Source: Bacillota bacterium
GTDB taxonomy: Bacteria > Bacillota > Bacilli > Paenibacillales > Paenibacillaceae
DNA length: 62,524 nt
Reading direction: 5' to 3'
NCBI GenBank assembly: GCA_023386495.1
Contig: JAEWJS010000185.1
Coordinates: 1-62,524 of the forward strand
A program made the position numbers and the translations under genes. The notes beneath the pieces are model-generated. The model did not search any database and had not been told where the DNA came from. It was given only the letters and a program-made list of their open reading frames with translations. Below are positions 17,476 to 25,936 of the stretch, in pieces (within the stretch, counting starts at the first letter, position 1; each line of letters begins with the position of its first letter).

Positions 17476-18909
17476 ATGATCAGAATCTACAATACAATGT
17501 CAAGGGCGAAGGAGGAATTCATTCCCCTCACGCCGGGCAAAGTGAACATGTACGTATGCGGCCCTACCGTCTACGATTACATTCATATCGGCAACGCGCG
17601 TCCCGTCATCCTGTTCGATGTCGTGCGCCGTTACCTCGAGCTGGCCGGCTACGACGTCCAATACATCATGAATTTCACGGACGTGGATGACAAGCTGATC
17701 CGTAAGGCGGAGCAGCTCGGCACGACGGTTCCGGACGTCGCGGAGCGCTTCATTGCGGCCTTCAACGAGGATATCGAGGGACTGGGCGTGCGCAGGGCGA
17801 CGATCAATCCGCGCGTAACCGACCACATCGACGAGATCATCGCGTTCATCGACGGGCTCGTCGCCCAGGATTACGCGTATCAGAGCGGCGGGGACGTGTA
17901 CTTCCGCACGAGCCGCTTCGAGGAGTACGGCAAGCTCTCGCATCAGAATCTCGAAGAGCTGAAGTTCGGCATTCGCATCGAGGTCGGGGACAAGAAGGAG
18001 AATCCGGAGGACTTCGTGCTCTGGAAGGGCGCGAAGCCGGGCGAGATCTATTGGGAGAGTCCGTGGGGCCAAGGGCGTCCGGGCTGGCATATCGAATGCT
18101 CGGCGATGGCGCGCAAGTATGCCGGCAACACGCTGGACATCCACGGCGGCGGCCATGACCTGCAATTCCCGCATCACGAGTGCGAGGTAGCGCAGTCCGA
18201 ATCGCTTACGGGCGAACCGCTTGCGCGGTACTGGATGCATAACGGCTACATTCACATTAACAATGAGAAAATGTCCAAGTCGCTCGGCAACGGCATTACG
18301 GTGAAGGAGCTGCTCAAGCGCGCCAAACCGCAGGCGATCCGTTACTTCATGCTGTCGACGCACTATCGGAGCCCGCTCAACTTCAACGACGAGACGATCG
18401 CGCAGGCGGAGAACAGCGTCGAGCGGATTGCGAACTGCATGGTCGGCTTGCGGCATCGGCTGGAGTCGCTGGGCAGCCGCGGGCAATCCGAGGCGGAAGG
18501 CGCGGCAGCCGCGGGCTTGACGGGCGAGCCCGAGCTCGATGCGCGGATCGCGGAAATTCGCAGCCGATTCCATGATCGAATGGGCGACGATTTCAATACG
18601 CCGGATGCGATTACCGCGGTGTTCGACCTGGTCAGCGAGGCGAATCTCGTGCTGAAGCGCGAGGTTGCCGGCGGTGCCGTGCTCGGCGTGCTGATCGCGG
18701 CGATTGCCGAGTTAGACGGCGTATTGGGCTTCCTGCCGGCAGGCGGGGCGGACTTGCTCGATGAGGAGATCGACCGGTTGATCGAAGAACGCAAGGAAGC
18801 CCGCTTGGCGAAAAATTGGGCGCGTGCCGACGAGATCCGGGACCTGCTCGCCGAGCAGGGCATCGTGCTCGAGGATACGCCGCAGGGCATCCGTTGGCGG
18901 CGCCGATGA
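17476..18909 (+). CDS. cysS: cysteinyl-tRNA synthetase
   Basis: A 477-aa class I synthetase. HIGH motif is in YIHIGNARP (near residue 36), KMSKS at 265-269, and zinc-binding Cys/His residues (CGPTV, ECSAM, HHECE) are present. It starts 2 nt after the cysE stop and ends overlapping mrnC. Control by cysteinyl-tRNA level through the upstream T-box fits its role. Confidence 0.97.
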   Translation: MIRIYNTMSRAKEEFIPLTPGKVNMYVCGPTVYDYIHIGNARPVILFDVVRRYLELAGYDVQYIMNFTDVDDKLIRKAEQLGTTVPDVAERFIAAFNEDIEGLGVRRATINPRVTDHIDEIIAFIDGLVAQDYAYQSGGDVYFRTSRFEEYGKLSHQNLEELKFGIRIEVGDKKENPEDFVLWKGAKPGEIYWESPWGQGRPGWHIECSAMARKYAGNTLDIHGGGHDLQFPHHECEVAQSESLTGEPLARYWMHNGYIHINNEKMSKSLGNGITVKELLKRAKPQAIRYFMLSTHYRSPLNFNDETIAQAENSVERIANCMVGLRHRLESLGSRGQSEAEGAAAAGLTGEPELDARIAEIRSRFHDRMGDDFNTPDAITAVFDLVSEANLVLKREVAGGAVLGVLIAAIAELDGVLGFLPAGGADLLDEEIDRLIEERKEARLAKNWARADEIRDLLAEQGIVLEDTPQGIRWRRR

Positions 18910-19322
18910 ACGCCGGAGCGGGTATCTTGCTGCACGAGCCTTCGAAGCCGCCGCATCTGATGAACCCGATCGTGCTGGCTTACGTGGGCGATGCGGTATT
19001 CGAGCTGTACGTGAGGCAGTTCCTCGTATCGCTGCCGAATCATAAATCGGATTATCTGCACAAGAGCGCTACGCGCTTCGTATCCGCCCGCGCGCAGCGG
19101 GAGCTGCTCGAGAAGTGGCAGCCGCTGCTGACGGAGGAAGAAGCGGATGTCGTGCGTCGCGGCCGGAATGCGAAGTCGGGCAGTGCCCCGAAGAACGCCG
19201 ACCTGCGCGACTATCGGCATGCGACGGCGCTGGAGTGCTTGGTGGGGTATCTCTATTACAGCCAACGGCTGGATAGGCTGAACGAGCTGCTGACCGCAGC
19301 GTTCGAAGACGGGGCCCGATAG
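18906..19322 (+). CDS. mrnC: Mini-RNase III (23S rRNA maturation)
   Basis: A 138-aa nuclease with only the RNase III catalytic domain and no dsRNA-binding domain. The signature NPIVLAYVGDAVFELYVRQ carries the metal-binding Asp. In Bacillus it trims 23S rRNA precursors. ATG overlaps the cysS stop as ATGA, giving translational coupling. Next to rlmB, another 23S-acting gene. Confidence 0.94.
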   Translation: MNAGAGILLHEPSKPPHLMNPIVLAYVGDAVFELYVRQFLVSLPNHKSDYLHKSATRFVSARAQRELLEKWQPLLTEEEADVVRRGRNAKSGSAPKNADLRDYRHATALECLVGYLYYSQRLDRLNELLTAAFEDGAR

Positions 19323-19338
19323 GCTAGAAATTGCGAAA

Positions 19339-19384
19339 GTTCGATTGTCAGCACCGGAGCGAGACATCGTGATCACAATCGAAC
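19339..19384 (+). repeat. structured dispersed element, copy D (minimal form)
   Basis: Only the two ends of the element are present: outer stem GTTCGATTG/CAATCGAAC (19339-19347/19376-19384), then TCAGCACCG and ACATCGTGATCA. The inner arm and the ATTCGA palindrome are missing. The A in CAC and T in CGTG pair, as in copy C, where copies A and B have G and C. It sits between mrnC and rlmB. Confidence 0.65.
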
Positions 19385-19403
19385 ACACTAGGAGGAAATA
19401 GCG

Positions 19404-20297
19404 ATGGCAGGTTGGGATCGTAAGCGGGAACGGGAGCGCGGACAGGACAGAGGCAGCAAGGGCCAGGCGCAGCAGGATCGCCGCCGCGATCAGGATGAGG
19501 AAGCGGGCGATCAAGAGGAGTGGATTGCCGGCAAGCATCCCGTCATGGAAGCGCTCCGCGCCGGCAGGGAAATCAACAAGATATGGGTAGCCGACGGCGG
19601 CAACCGCAACGTCACGCAGCCGATCATCGCGGAGGCGAAGAAGCTGGGCATCGTCGTGCAGTTCGTGGACAAGCGCAAGCTTGACCAGATGGTGCATGAC
19701 ATTCCCCACCAGGGCGTAGTCGCGCAAGCGGCGGCCTACCGCTACTTCGAAGTGGAGGAATTGATCGCCGCTGCCGAGGCGAAGGGCGAGGAGCCGTTCC
19801 TGCTCGTCCTCGACGAGATCGAGGACCCCCATAACCTGGGATCGATCCTCCGTACGGCCGAATGCACCGGCGTGCACGGCGTCATCATTCCGAAGCGGCG
19901 TTCGGCGGGCTTGACGCCGACGGTGTCCAAGACGTCGGCCGGGGCGGTGGAATATGTCCCCGTGGCGCGTGTGACGAACATCGCGCAGACGATCGACAAG
20001 CTGAAGGAACGCGGAATCTGGGTGGCGGGAACCGACGTGAACGATGCGGAGGAAGTGTACCGCGCGAACTTCAACCTGCCGCTGGCGATCGTGATCGGCA
20101 ATGAAGGCAAGGGAATCGGCCGGCTCATTCGGGAAAAATGCGACTTCCTCGTGAAACTTCCGATGCAGGGCCGATTGAACTCGCTCAATGCCTCCGTAGC
20201 AGCAGGCGTGCTCATGTACGAAACCGTCAGGCAACGCCTCCAAGCCTCGCGCGCGGCGACAGCCGCGGCTGGACAGCTAAGCGGCCGGAACGGTTAG
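19404..20297 (+). CDS. rlmB: 23S rRNA 2'-O-methyltransferase (RlmB/TrmH family)
   Basis: A 297-aa SPOUT methyltransferase. It has a charged, low-complexity N-terminal tail (about 1-38, Arg/Gln/Asp rich), a substrate-binding L30e-like domain (WIAGKHPVMEALRAG...), then the knotted SPOUT domain with LDEIEDPHNLGSILRTAE, IVIGNEGKGI and LNSLNASVAAGVLMYE. The long charged tail is unusual compared with the short Bacillus protein and could bind RNA. Followed directly by rae1. Confidence 0.93.
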   Translation: MAGWDRKRERERGQDRGSKGQAQQDRRRDQDEEAGDQEEWIAGKHPVMEALRAGREINKIWVADGGNRNVTQPIIAEAKKLGIVVQFVDKRKLDQMVHDIPHQGVVAQAAAYRYFEVEELIAAAEAKGEEPFLLVLDEIEDPHNLGSILRTAECTGVHGVIIPKRRSAGLTPTVSKTSAGAVEYVPVARVTNIAQTIDKLKERGIWVAGTDVNDAEEVYRANFNLPLAIVIGNEGKGIGRLIREKCDFLVKLPMQGRLNSLNASVAAGVLMYETVRQRLQASRAATAAAGQLSGRNG

Positions 20298-20828
20298 ATG
20301 GCCGGCTATCGGGGAGACATCCTGCTCGTGGATGGGTACAACATGATCGGCGCGTGGCCCGAGCTGGAGAGGCTGAAGGAGACGAACTTCGAGGAAGCGC
20401 GTGACCGGCTCTTGGATAAGCTCGCCGACTATCAGGGCTTCACCGGTCTCACGACGTACGTCGTATTCGACGCGCACCAGGTGCCTGGACTCGGCGCTAC
20501 CTTCAAGCAGCATAAGCTGACGGTGATCTACACCAAGGAAAAAGAGACCGCGGACTCGTGCATCGAGCGGCTGGTGAACGAATTGGCCAGGAGGGGGCGC
20601 AACATCTACGTCGCCACCTCCGACTTGGTCGAGCAGCATGTCGCATTCGGCCAGGGCGCGCTCCGCATCTCGGCGCGGGAGCTCTTGATCGACATCGATC
20701 AGAATCGCAAGGCGATCGATACGTCGGTGCGAGGCGAGCCGCCGGTGAAGCGGAACCCGCTAGACGGCGTCCTGAGCTTGGACGTGAAGAGCAAGCTGGA
20801 GCGCCTGCGCAGAGGGTTGAAAGATTGA
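20298..20828 (+). CDS. rae1: NYN-domain endoribonuclease Rae1 (YacP)
   Basis: A 176-aa PIN-like (NYN) nuclease. In Bacillus it cuts mRNA in the ribosomal A site. Signatures: ILLVDGYNMIGAWP with the catalytic Asp, VVFDAH, ETADSCIERLV and VATSDLVEQ. The ATG follows the rlmB stop with no gap. A basic C-terminal tail (LDVKSKLERLRRG) is typical. Confidence 0.92.
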   Translation: MAGYRGDILLVDGYNMIGAWPELERLKETNFEEARDRLLDKLADYQGFTGLTTYVVFDAHQVPGLGATFKQHKLTVIYTKEKETADSCIERLVNELARRGRNIYVATSDLVEQHVAFGQGALRISARELLIDIDQNRKAIDTSVRGEPPVKRNPLDGVLSLDVKSKLERLRRGLKD

Positions 20829-20950
20829 TCGGCAGCCGCGGCGAAGGGGATCAAATAGCGGGTGTGACATTTTGTAACATAAAGGTCGAAATTGCACCCA
20901 GATAATAACATTTTTGCTAAACTTCCGTCTGTGAATCGACAAAGGTTTTA
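20829..20950. other. spacer between rae1 and the sigH promoter
   Basis: AT-richer than its surroundings. GGGTG and CACCC segments about 30 nt apart could pair weakly. No gene or clear terminator is visible. Confidence 0.35.
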
Positions 20951-20980
20951 TTGACTGCGGCAGGTTACATAATGTATACT
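20951..20980 (+). promoter_or_regulatory. sigH promoter
   Basis: TTGACT (20951-20956), 18-bp spacer, TATACT (20975-20980). It leaves a leader of about 135 nt before the GTG start. Confidence 0.65.
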
Positions 20981-21120
20981 GATTCTATCTTTGCTAGACA
21001 TACGGGCATTTGTGCCTCGCGCCGGTCCCCCGTGTCTTCTGCTTATACCCCATTATGTCGTCAATCTTGCGCATCCGTAAGCACCTTGAGTTGACGCCTT
21101 GCAGGCCGGAGGGATAGTTC

Positions 21121-21771
21121 GTGAGCATCGACCTCAAAGAATTGAGAATGCACGAATATGACTGCAGAACGGACGAAGATAACGTGGAAGCGGTCCGCGA
21201 AGGCGACAGCGAAGCGCTGGAGTATTTGATTAACAAATACAAGAATTTCGTGCGCGCCAAAGCACGTTCCTATTTTCTAATCGGTGCCGACCGCGAGGAT
21301 ATCGTGCAGGAAGGCATGATCGGCCTGTATAAGTCGATCCGCGATTTTAAAGGGGACAAGCTTGCGTCGTTCAAAGCATTCGCCGAGCTGTGCATTACCA
21401 GGCAGATCATTACGGCGATCAAGACGGCTACACGCCAGAAGCATATTCCGCTCAATTCTTACGTTTCGCTGGACAAGCCTATCTATGACGAGGATTCCGA
21501 TCGTACGCTGCTCGACGTGATCTGCGGATCCCGCGTGTCCGATCCGGAAGAATTGATTATCAATCAAGAAGAGTTCGTCGGTCTCGAGGACAAGATGTCC
21601 GAGATTCTAAGCGACTTGGAACGCAAAGTGTTAATGCTGTACCTGGACGGCCGTTCCTATCAGGAAATCGCTGTCGACCTCGATCGCCACGTGAAGTCGA
21701 TCGATAACGCCCTTCAGCGCGTGAAGCGCAAGCTGGAGCGCTACCTGGAAATACGCAACGTCACGGGTTGA
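21121..21771 (+). CDS. sigH: RNA polymerase sigma-H (sporulation/transition-state sigma factor)
   Basis: A 216-aa sigma-70 family factor. Region 2 (about 30-105) contains YKNFVRAKARSYFLIGADREDIVQEGMIGLYKSIRDFKGDKLASFKAFAELCI; region 4 contains LSDLERKVLMLYLDGRSYQEIAVDLDRHVKSIDNALQRVKRKL with the helix-turn-helix. GTG start after GGAGGG. It directs early sporulation and competence genes, which implies a spore former, consistent with cwlD at the other end. Confidence 0.96.
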   Translation: MSIDLKELRMHEYDCRTDEDNVEAVREGDSEALEYLINKYKNFVRAKARSYFLIGADREDIVQEGMIGLYKSIRDFKGDKLASFKAFAELCITRQIITAIKTATRQKHIPLNSYVSLDKPIYDEDSDRTLLDVICGSRVSDPEELIINQEEFVGLEDKMSEILSDLERKVLMLYLDGRSYQEIAVDLDRHVKSIDNALQRVKRKLERYLEIRNVTG

Positions 21772-21820
21772 ACCGTAACGCGTCGGACTTTCCTGCGGCA
21801 CTACCCAATATGGAATAATC

Positions 21821-21850
21821 AGCCTCCTTGCGCGGCAAGGGGGCTTTTTC
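21821..21850 (+). terminator. terminator after sigH
   Basis: AGCCTCCTTGC/GCAAGGGGGCT stem followed by TTTTTC, a classic intrinsic terminator. Confidence 0.88.
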
Positions 21851-22012
21851 ATTGGTTCGCAGCGCTTGCTGCATCGGCAGCTCTAGGAACTCACTCGCCT
21901 TATTTTTGCCTAATAGGGTTAAATGCGCCCGGATTGGTCGATAATGAGCGGGGAGTCCCGCCAAGCGGCAGCGCTAGCCTATCGTTTCCAGATGAGGTAA
22001 GCCGGAATTACG

Positions 22013-22041
22013 TTGACACGCATAATTCAATGTGATAAAGT
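22013..22041 (+). promoter_or_regulatory. promoter of rpmG-secE-nusG
   Basis: TTGACA (22013-22018), 17-bp spacer, TAAAGT (22036-22041). The stretch 21851-22012 before it holds nothing recognisable. Confidence 0.75.
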
Positions 22042-22201
22042 GTTTTAGGTAGCCCAAAATATGCGTACGGTTTATTTTTTTTGCGATGATTCTCTTGGGA
22101 ACGGCCTTGGTCGTTCGTGGGACGGTCAGAGCCGTTCGCACACCCGGGCAACTGAACCTAGCGGTTCGTAATCGGCTTTATAGTTCGGGAGGTGTACTTC
22201 A
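22042..22201 (+). other. rpmG leader
   Basis: About 150 nt of leader with an early T-run (22071-22080) and GAACGGCC/GGTCGTTC complementary segments. No gene seen; no match to a leader family I can name. Confidence 0.4.
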
Positions 22202-22351
22202 ATGCGGGTTATCATCACTCTTGCTTGCACGAACTGCAAGCAAAGAAACTACACGACCAACAAGAACAAACGGAATCACCCCGACCGCATCGAGATGAAG
22301 AAGTTTTGCAAGTTCTGCAACGAGCATACTCCTCATCGCGAAACGAGATAG
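22202..22351 (+). CDS. rpmG: 50S ribosomal protein L33
   Basis: A 49-aa zinc-type L33 (begins MRVIITLACTNCKQRNY). Two CxxC pairs (CTNC and CKFC) make the zinc ribbon, so this is the C+ form. GGGAGGTG precedes the ATG. First gene of rpmG-secE-nusG, the standard Gram-positive order. Confidence 0.95.
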   Translation: MRVIITLACTNCKQRNYTTNKNKRNHPDRIEMKKFCKFCNEHTPHRETR

Positions 22352-22369
22352 TTCATTGGAGGTGTAGAC

Positions 22370-22579
22370 GTGACATTTCTGGCACGAATGAAGCAAGGTT
22401 TCGGGTCGACGTTTGCCTTCTTTGCCGACAGCTGGGCTGAACTGAAGAAAGTCCGCTGGCCAAATCGTAAAGAGTTGACAAGCTATTCGATCGTTGTACT
22501 CGTGACGATCGTACTGGTGACGATTTACTTTTGGCTTCTTGACATCGGGATCTCCGGATTGGTCGAACTGATCGTTTAA
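22370..22579 (+). CDS. secE: SecE, preprotein translocase subunit
   Basis: A 69-aa single-span membrane protein. The amphipathic segment SWAELKKVRWPNRKEL precedes a TM helix (YSIVVLVTIVLVTIYFWLLD), the short form typical of Firmicutes. It pairs with SecY (50311) in the membrane channel. GTG start after GGAGGTG. Confidence 0.94.
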   Translation: MTFLARMKQGFGSTFAFFADSWAELKKVRWPNRKELTSYSIVVLVTIVLVTIYFWLLDIGISGLVELIV

Positions 22580-22602
22580 GAAGGGTCCAAAGGTGGCTTG
22601 TT

Positions 22603-23136
22603 ATGGAAAAAAGATGGTATGTCGTGCACACGTATTCCGGCTATGAGAACAAGGTGAAGACGAACCTGGAACGGCGCGTCGAATCGATGGGCATGGAAGA
22701 CAAGATCTTCCGCGTGCTCGTGCCGATGGAGGAAGAACTGGTAAACAAGGACGGGAAGAAGAAGACCGTCATGCGTAAAGTTTACCCGGGCTATGTCCTC
22801 GTCGAGATGATTCAGACGGACGATTCATGGTACGTCGTTCGCAATACGCCGGGCGTGACGGGCTTTGTCGGATCTACCGGATCGGGATCGAAACCGACGG
22901 CGCTGCTGCCGGAGGAAGTCGAGCAAATCCTCAAGCACATGGGGATGGAAGAACCGAAGCCGAAGATGGAGTTCGAATTGAAGGAAACCGTCCGCGTCAA
23001 AGTGGGACCTTTCGCCAACTTCGTCGGAACCGTGGAAGAAATTCTGCTCGACAAGGCGAAGCTTAAGGTTCATGTCAACATGTTCGGCAGGGAAACCCCA
23101 CTTGAGCTGGATTACACTCAAGTGGAAAAGATATAA
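22603..23136 (+). CDS. nusG: NusG transcription elongation factor
   Basis: A 177-aa factor with an NGN domain (KRWYVVHTYSGYENKVKTNLE, GYVLVEM, NTPGVTGFVG) and a C-terminal KOW domain (VRVKVGPFANFVGTVEEI). It binds RNA polymerase and modulates pausing and termination; no insertions are seen. Confidence 0.97.
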   Translation: MEKRWYVVHTYSGYENKVKTNLERRVESMGMEDKIFRVLVPMEEELVNKDGKKKTVMRKVYPGYVLVEMIQTDDSWYVVRNTPGVTGFVGSTGSGSKPTALLPEEVEQILKHMGMEEPKPKMEFELKETVRVKVGPFANFVGTVEEILLDKAKLKVHVNMFGRETPLELDYTQVEKI

Positions 23137-23269
23137 CATCCGGTTTCTGGCAGTCGCAGGCGATAGGCGGTTCGCCGCTGCGCGTGCGACGGTGGGAGGG
23201 CCGCGTCATGGCTAAGGCAGCATGGTGCAATGCCCGTCTGACCACATTATGAGGTAGGAGGTGTGCAAC

Positions 23270-23695
23270 ATGGCTAAGAAAGTCATTAAGATGGTCAAAT
23301 TGCAAGTCCCAGCAGGTAAAGCGAACCCGGCACCGCCGATCGGTCCTGCACTCGGTCAAGCTGGCGTTAACATTATGGCATTCTGTAAAGAATTCAATGC
23401 GCGTACGGCAGACCAAGCCGGTCTGATCATTCCGGTCGTAATCTCCGTATTCGAAGACCGTTCCTTCACGTTCGAGACCAAGACGCCTCCGGCAGCAGTA
23501 TTGCTCCGCGTAGCGGCTGGGATCGAGAAGGGTTCGGGCGAACCGAACAAGAAGAAGGTCGCTGTCGTGAAACGCAGCAAGGTTCGCGAAATCGCAGAAT
23601 CGAAGATGGCTGACCTGAACGCAGCATCCGTTGAGGCTGCTATGCGCATGGTCGAAGGCACGGCGCGCTCGATGGGCGTTACGATCGAGGACTAA
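23270..23695 (+). CDS. rplK: 50S ribosomal protein L11
   Basis: A 141-aa protein of the GTPase-associated centre. The proline-rich switch APPIGPALGQAGVNIMAFCKEFN is intact. I use ATG 23270 (MAKKVIKMVKLQ), which aligns with the family; an ATG nine bases upstream overlaps the GGAGGTG ribosome site. The 130-nt gap from nusG holds a GTCGCA/TGCGAC stem-loop region, perhaps an L1/L11 leader, not assigned. Confidence 0.97.
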   Translation: MAKKVIKMVKLQVPAGKANPAPPIGPALGQAGVNIMAFCKEFNARTADQAGLIIPVVISVFEDRSFTFETKTPPAAVLLRVAAGIEKGSGEPNKKKVAVVKRSKVREIAESKMADLNAASVEAAMRMVEGTARSMGVTIED

Positions 23696-23721
23696 GACAT
23701 CAAGCTGGCATAGGCCGGCGG

Positions 23722-23740
23722 CAGACATTCGTGTCTGTTT
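23722..23740 (+). other. UUCG hairpin between rplK and rplA
   Basis: CAGACA-TTCG-TGTCTG followed by TTT. It is short, so probably a weak attenuator or RNA-stability hairpin rather than a full terminator. Confidence 0.45.
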
Positions 23741-23802
23741 CAGTGGGAGGATCATCCGTTAAGGGGATATTCCGCTAAGACCACGTTAGGAGGAGAACTA
23801 CA

Positions 23803-24495
23803 ATGGCAAAACGCGGCAAGAAGTACCAAGAAGCCGTCAAGGTCATCGACCGCGACGCAGTATACGAGCCGGCGCAAGCAATTGAGCTCGTGAAGAAAGC
23901 GGCAACCGCGAAGTTCGACGAGTCCGTCGAAGTAGCAGTTCGCCTGGGCGTAGACCCGAAGAAACAAGACCAAGCCGTTCGCGGCGTCGTCGTCCTGCCG
24001 CATGGCACGGGTAAGACGAAGCGCGTACTGGTATTCGCCAAGGGCGACAAAGCGAAGGAAGCGGAAGCTGCCGGAGCGGATTATGTCGGCGATGCTGACA
24101 TGATCAACAAGATCCAACAAGGCTGGTTCGAGTTCGACGTCTGCGTAGCGACGCCGGACATGATGGCGGAAGTCGGTAAGCTTGGCCGTATTCTCGGCGG
24201 TAAGGGCCTCATGCCTAACCCGAAAGCCGGTACTGTTACGTTCGACGTGACGAAAGCCGTGCAAGAGATCAAAGCCGGTAAGATCGAATACCGTCTCGAC
24301 CGTGCAGGTCAAATCCATGCGCCGATCGGTAAAGTATCGTTCGATGCGGAGAAGCTGGGCGAGAACCTTAAAGCCCTGATCGACGCGTTGGTACGTGCGA
24401 AGCCGGCCGCAGCTAAAGGGGTTTACCTGAAGAACATCGCCGTATCCTCGACGATGGGCCCGGGCGCTACCGTTAACACGGCAACGTTCCGCTAA
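23803..24495 (+). CDS. rplA: 50S ribosomal protein L1
   Basis: A 230-aa L1 stalk protein with FDESVEVAVRLGVDPKKQDQ near the N-terminus and signature KGLMPNPKAGTVT near residue 135. In many bacteria L1 also represses its own mRNA. GGAGGAG ribosome site. The rplKA pair is separated from rplJL by a long regulated gap. Confidence 0.97.
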   Translation: MAKRGKKYQEAVKVIDRDAVYEPAQAIELVKKAATAKFDESVEVAVRLGVDPKKQDQAVRGVVVLPHGTGKTKRVLVFAKGDKAKEAEAAGADYVGDADMINKIQQGWFEFDVCVATPDMMAEVGKLGRILGGKGLMPNPKAGTVTFDVTKAVQEIKAGKIEYRLDRAGQIHAPIGKVSFDAEKLGENLKALIDALVRAKPAAAKGVYLKNIAVSSTMGPGATVNTATFR

Positions 24496-24511
24496 GCCAC
24501 TTAGATTAACA

Positions 24512-24655
24512 GGCCTTTCAGCACCGAGAAGGTTGCATGAAGGCGAAGAACGAGGAACGGAGTTTAGCTGAATGCTAAATGAGTACCGGAGTTCGAGTCT
24601 GAATGCAAGATTCGATGTCGAATTGGCAACCTGATAATCTTCGTGATCAAAGGCC
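24512..24655 (+). repeat. structured dispersed element, copy C
   Basis: Outer stem GGCCTT/AAGGCC (24512-24517/24650-24655), edges TCAGCACCGAGAAGG and TTCGTGATCA. Inner arm: GAAC/GTTC, loop GAGGAACGGAG / TGAGTACCGGA, tip TTTAG/CTAAA, all at 24545-24595. The palindromic hairpin is ATTCGA-TG-TCGAAT, changed in its loop from copies A and B. It lies inside the rplKA-rplJL operon, directly before the L10 leader. Confidence 0.75.
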
Positions 24656-24679
24656 GCAGCCGTTACTGAATATGAACAT

Positions 24680-24803
24680 GCATACCGTAGACAGTAGGTG
24701 CCGCAAGGCTTAATTTCCTACCGAGGTGTTATGATATACGCGCCGGATGGACGATCCGTGCCGGCGCGATCATGGCCTTCGCTGTCACGCGAGGGCCTTT
24801 CTC
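24680..24803 (+). promoter_or_regulatory. L10 (rplJL) leader with attenuator
   Basis: The stretch CCGTAGACAGTAGGTG ... TTAATTTCCTACCGAGGTGTTATG matches the known Firmicutes L10 leader in which L10(L12)4 binds its own mRNA. It ends in hairpin GGCCTTCGC/GCGAGGGCC (24774-24782/24789-24797) and TTTCTC, a terminator. Excess L10-L12 would favour termination before rplJ. Confidence 0.88.
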
Positions 24804-24869
24804 ATGCATCCAGGTCCAGGACACCGTTCAATAAACGGCATGCACAACTTTCAACAGGAGGTGTAACAT

Positions 24870-25373
24870 TTGGCAAACGCAAAAATCATCCAAGAGAAAC
24901 AGCTGGCTGTCGACGAGATCTCGGCGAAGCTGCGCGAAAGCTCTGCGACGGTTGTAGCCGACTACCGCGGTTTGAACGTTGCGCAAGTGACTGAACTTCG
25001 TAAGCAGCTCCGCGAAGCAGGCATTGAATTCCAAGTTCTGAAGAACTCGCTCGTTCGCCGTGCAACGGCTAGCGCCGAGCTGTCGGAACTCGATCAAGTA
25101 CTGACGGGTCCTACGGCAATCGCATTCAGCAAAGACGATGCAGTAGCACCAGCCAAAATCCTTAATGACTTCGCGAAGAAGAACGACAAGCTCGAAATCA
25201 AGGGCGGCGTTGTTGAAGGACGCGTAGTTGGCACGGATCAAATCAAAGCGCTGGCAGATCTGCCGTCGCGCGAAGGTTTGCTCTCCATGTTGCTCAGCGT
25301 GCTGCAAGCTCCGATGCGCAACTTCGCGCTCGCAGTCAAAGCAGTCGCAGAGAAGCAAGAGCAGCAAGCGTAA
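24870..25373 (+). CDS. rplJ: 50S ribosomal protein L10
   Basis: A 167-aa stalk base protein that anchors L12 dimers through its C-terminal helix (LLSMLLSVLQAPMRNFALAVKAVAE). The N-terminal domain has VVADYRGLNVAQVTELRKQLR. TTG start with GGAGGTG upstream. Autoregulated through the leader just upstream. Confidence 0.96.
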   Translation: MANAKIIQEKQLAVDEISAKLRESSATVVADYRGLNVAQVTELRKQLREAGIEFQVLKNSLVRRATASAELSELDQVLTGPTAIAFSKDDAVAPAKILNDFAKKNDKLEIKGGVVEGRVVGTDQIKALADLPSREGLLSMLLSVLQAPMRNFALAVKAVAEKQEQQA

Positions 25374-25464
25374 ATCTCGTATTCTCGTTCAGTCTATTGC
25401 AGGCTGAATGTCATGTACGCCTAGCAAGACCAAACCAAACTAAACTACTTTTGGAGGTATACCC

Positions 25465-25827
25465 ATGTCTAAAGAGCAAATCTTGGAAGCAATCAAGGGC
25501 ATGAACGTCCTTGAACTGAACGATCTCGTGAAAGCAATCGAAGAAGAATTCGGCGTTACGGCTGCAGCTCCTGTAGCAGTAGTAGCTGGCGGCGGCGCAG
25601 CTGAAGCAGCTGAGCAAACAGAGTTCACGGTTAACCTCGTGAGCGCTGGCGCTTCCAAAATCAACGTCATCAAAGTTGTTCGCGAAATCACGGGTCTCGG
25701 CCTGAAAGAAGCGAAAGACCTGGTTGACAACGCACCGAAGCCGCTGAAAGAAAACATCGCTAAAGAAGAAGCAGAAGCTCTGAAAGCGAAGCTTGAAGAA
25801 GCAGGCGCACAAGTAGAAGTGAAGTAA
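25465..25827 (+). CDS. rplL: 50S ribosomal protein L7/L12
   Basis: A 120-aa stalk protein. N-terminal dimerisation helix (about 1-30), Ala/Gly-rich hinge (AAAPVAVVAGGGAAEAAE) and factor-binding C-terminal domain (KINVIKVVREITGLGLKEAKDLVDNAPKPLKE). Codon use is strongly biased, as in very highly expressed genes. Confidence 0.98.
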   Translation: MSKEQILEAIKGMNVLELNDLVKAIEEEFGVTAAAPVAVVAGGGAAEAAEQTEFTVNLVSAGASKINVIKVVREITGLGLKEAKDLVDNAPKPLKENIAKEEAEALKAKLEEAGAQVEVK

Positions 25828-25848
25828 TTTCGCCCGACTATGGCGATG

Positions 25849-25880
25849 ACCCCTTGGAGACCTAGTCTTCAGGGGGTTTT
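25849..25880 (+). terminator. terminator after rplL
   Basis: ACCCCTTGGAG pairs with CTTCAGGGGGT allowing G-U pairs; a TTTTC run follows. It ends or attenuates the rplJL unit. Confidence 0.7.
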
Positions 25881-25936
25881 CTGTTAGCCGGTTGTGAACG
25901 CGGAATAACGCAGGGAACTAAGGGAGGACGTGCATA

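Noticed and set aside
18363..20243. 626-codon minus-strand frame opposite cysS-mrnC-rlmB
   Set aside because: Crosses three well-supported plus-strand genes and encodes a low-complexity Arg/His-rich product.
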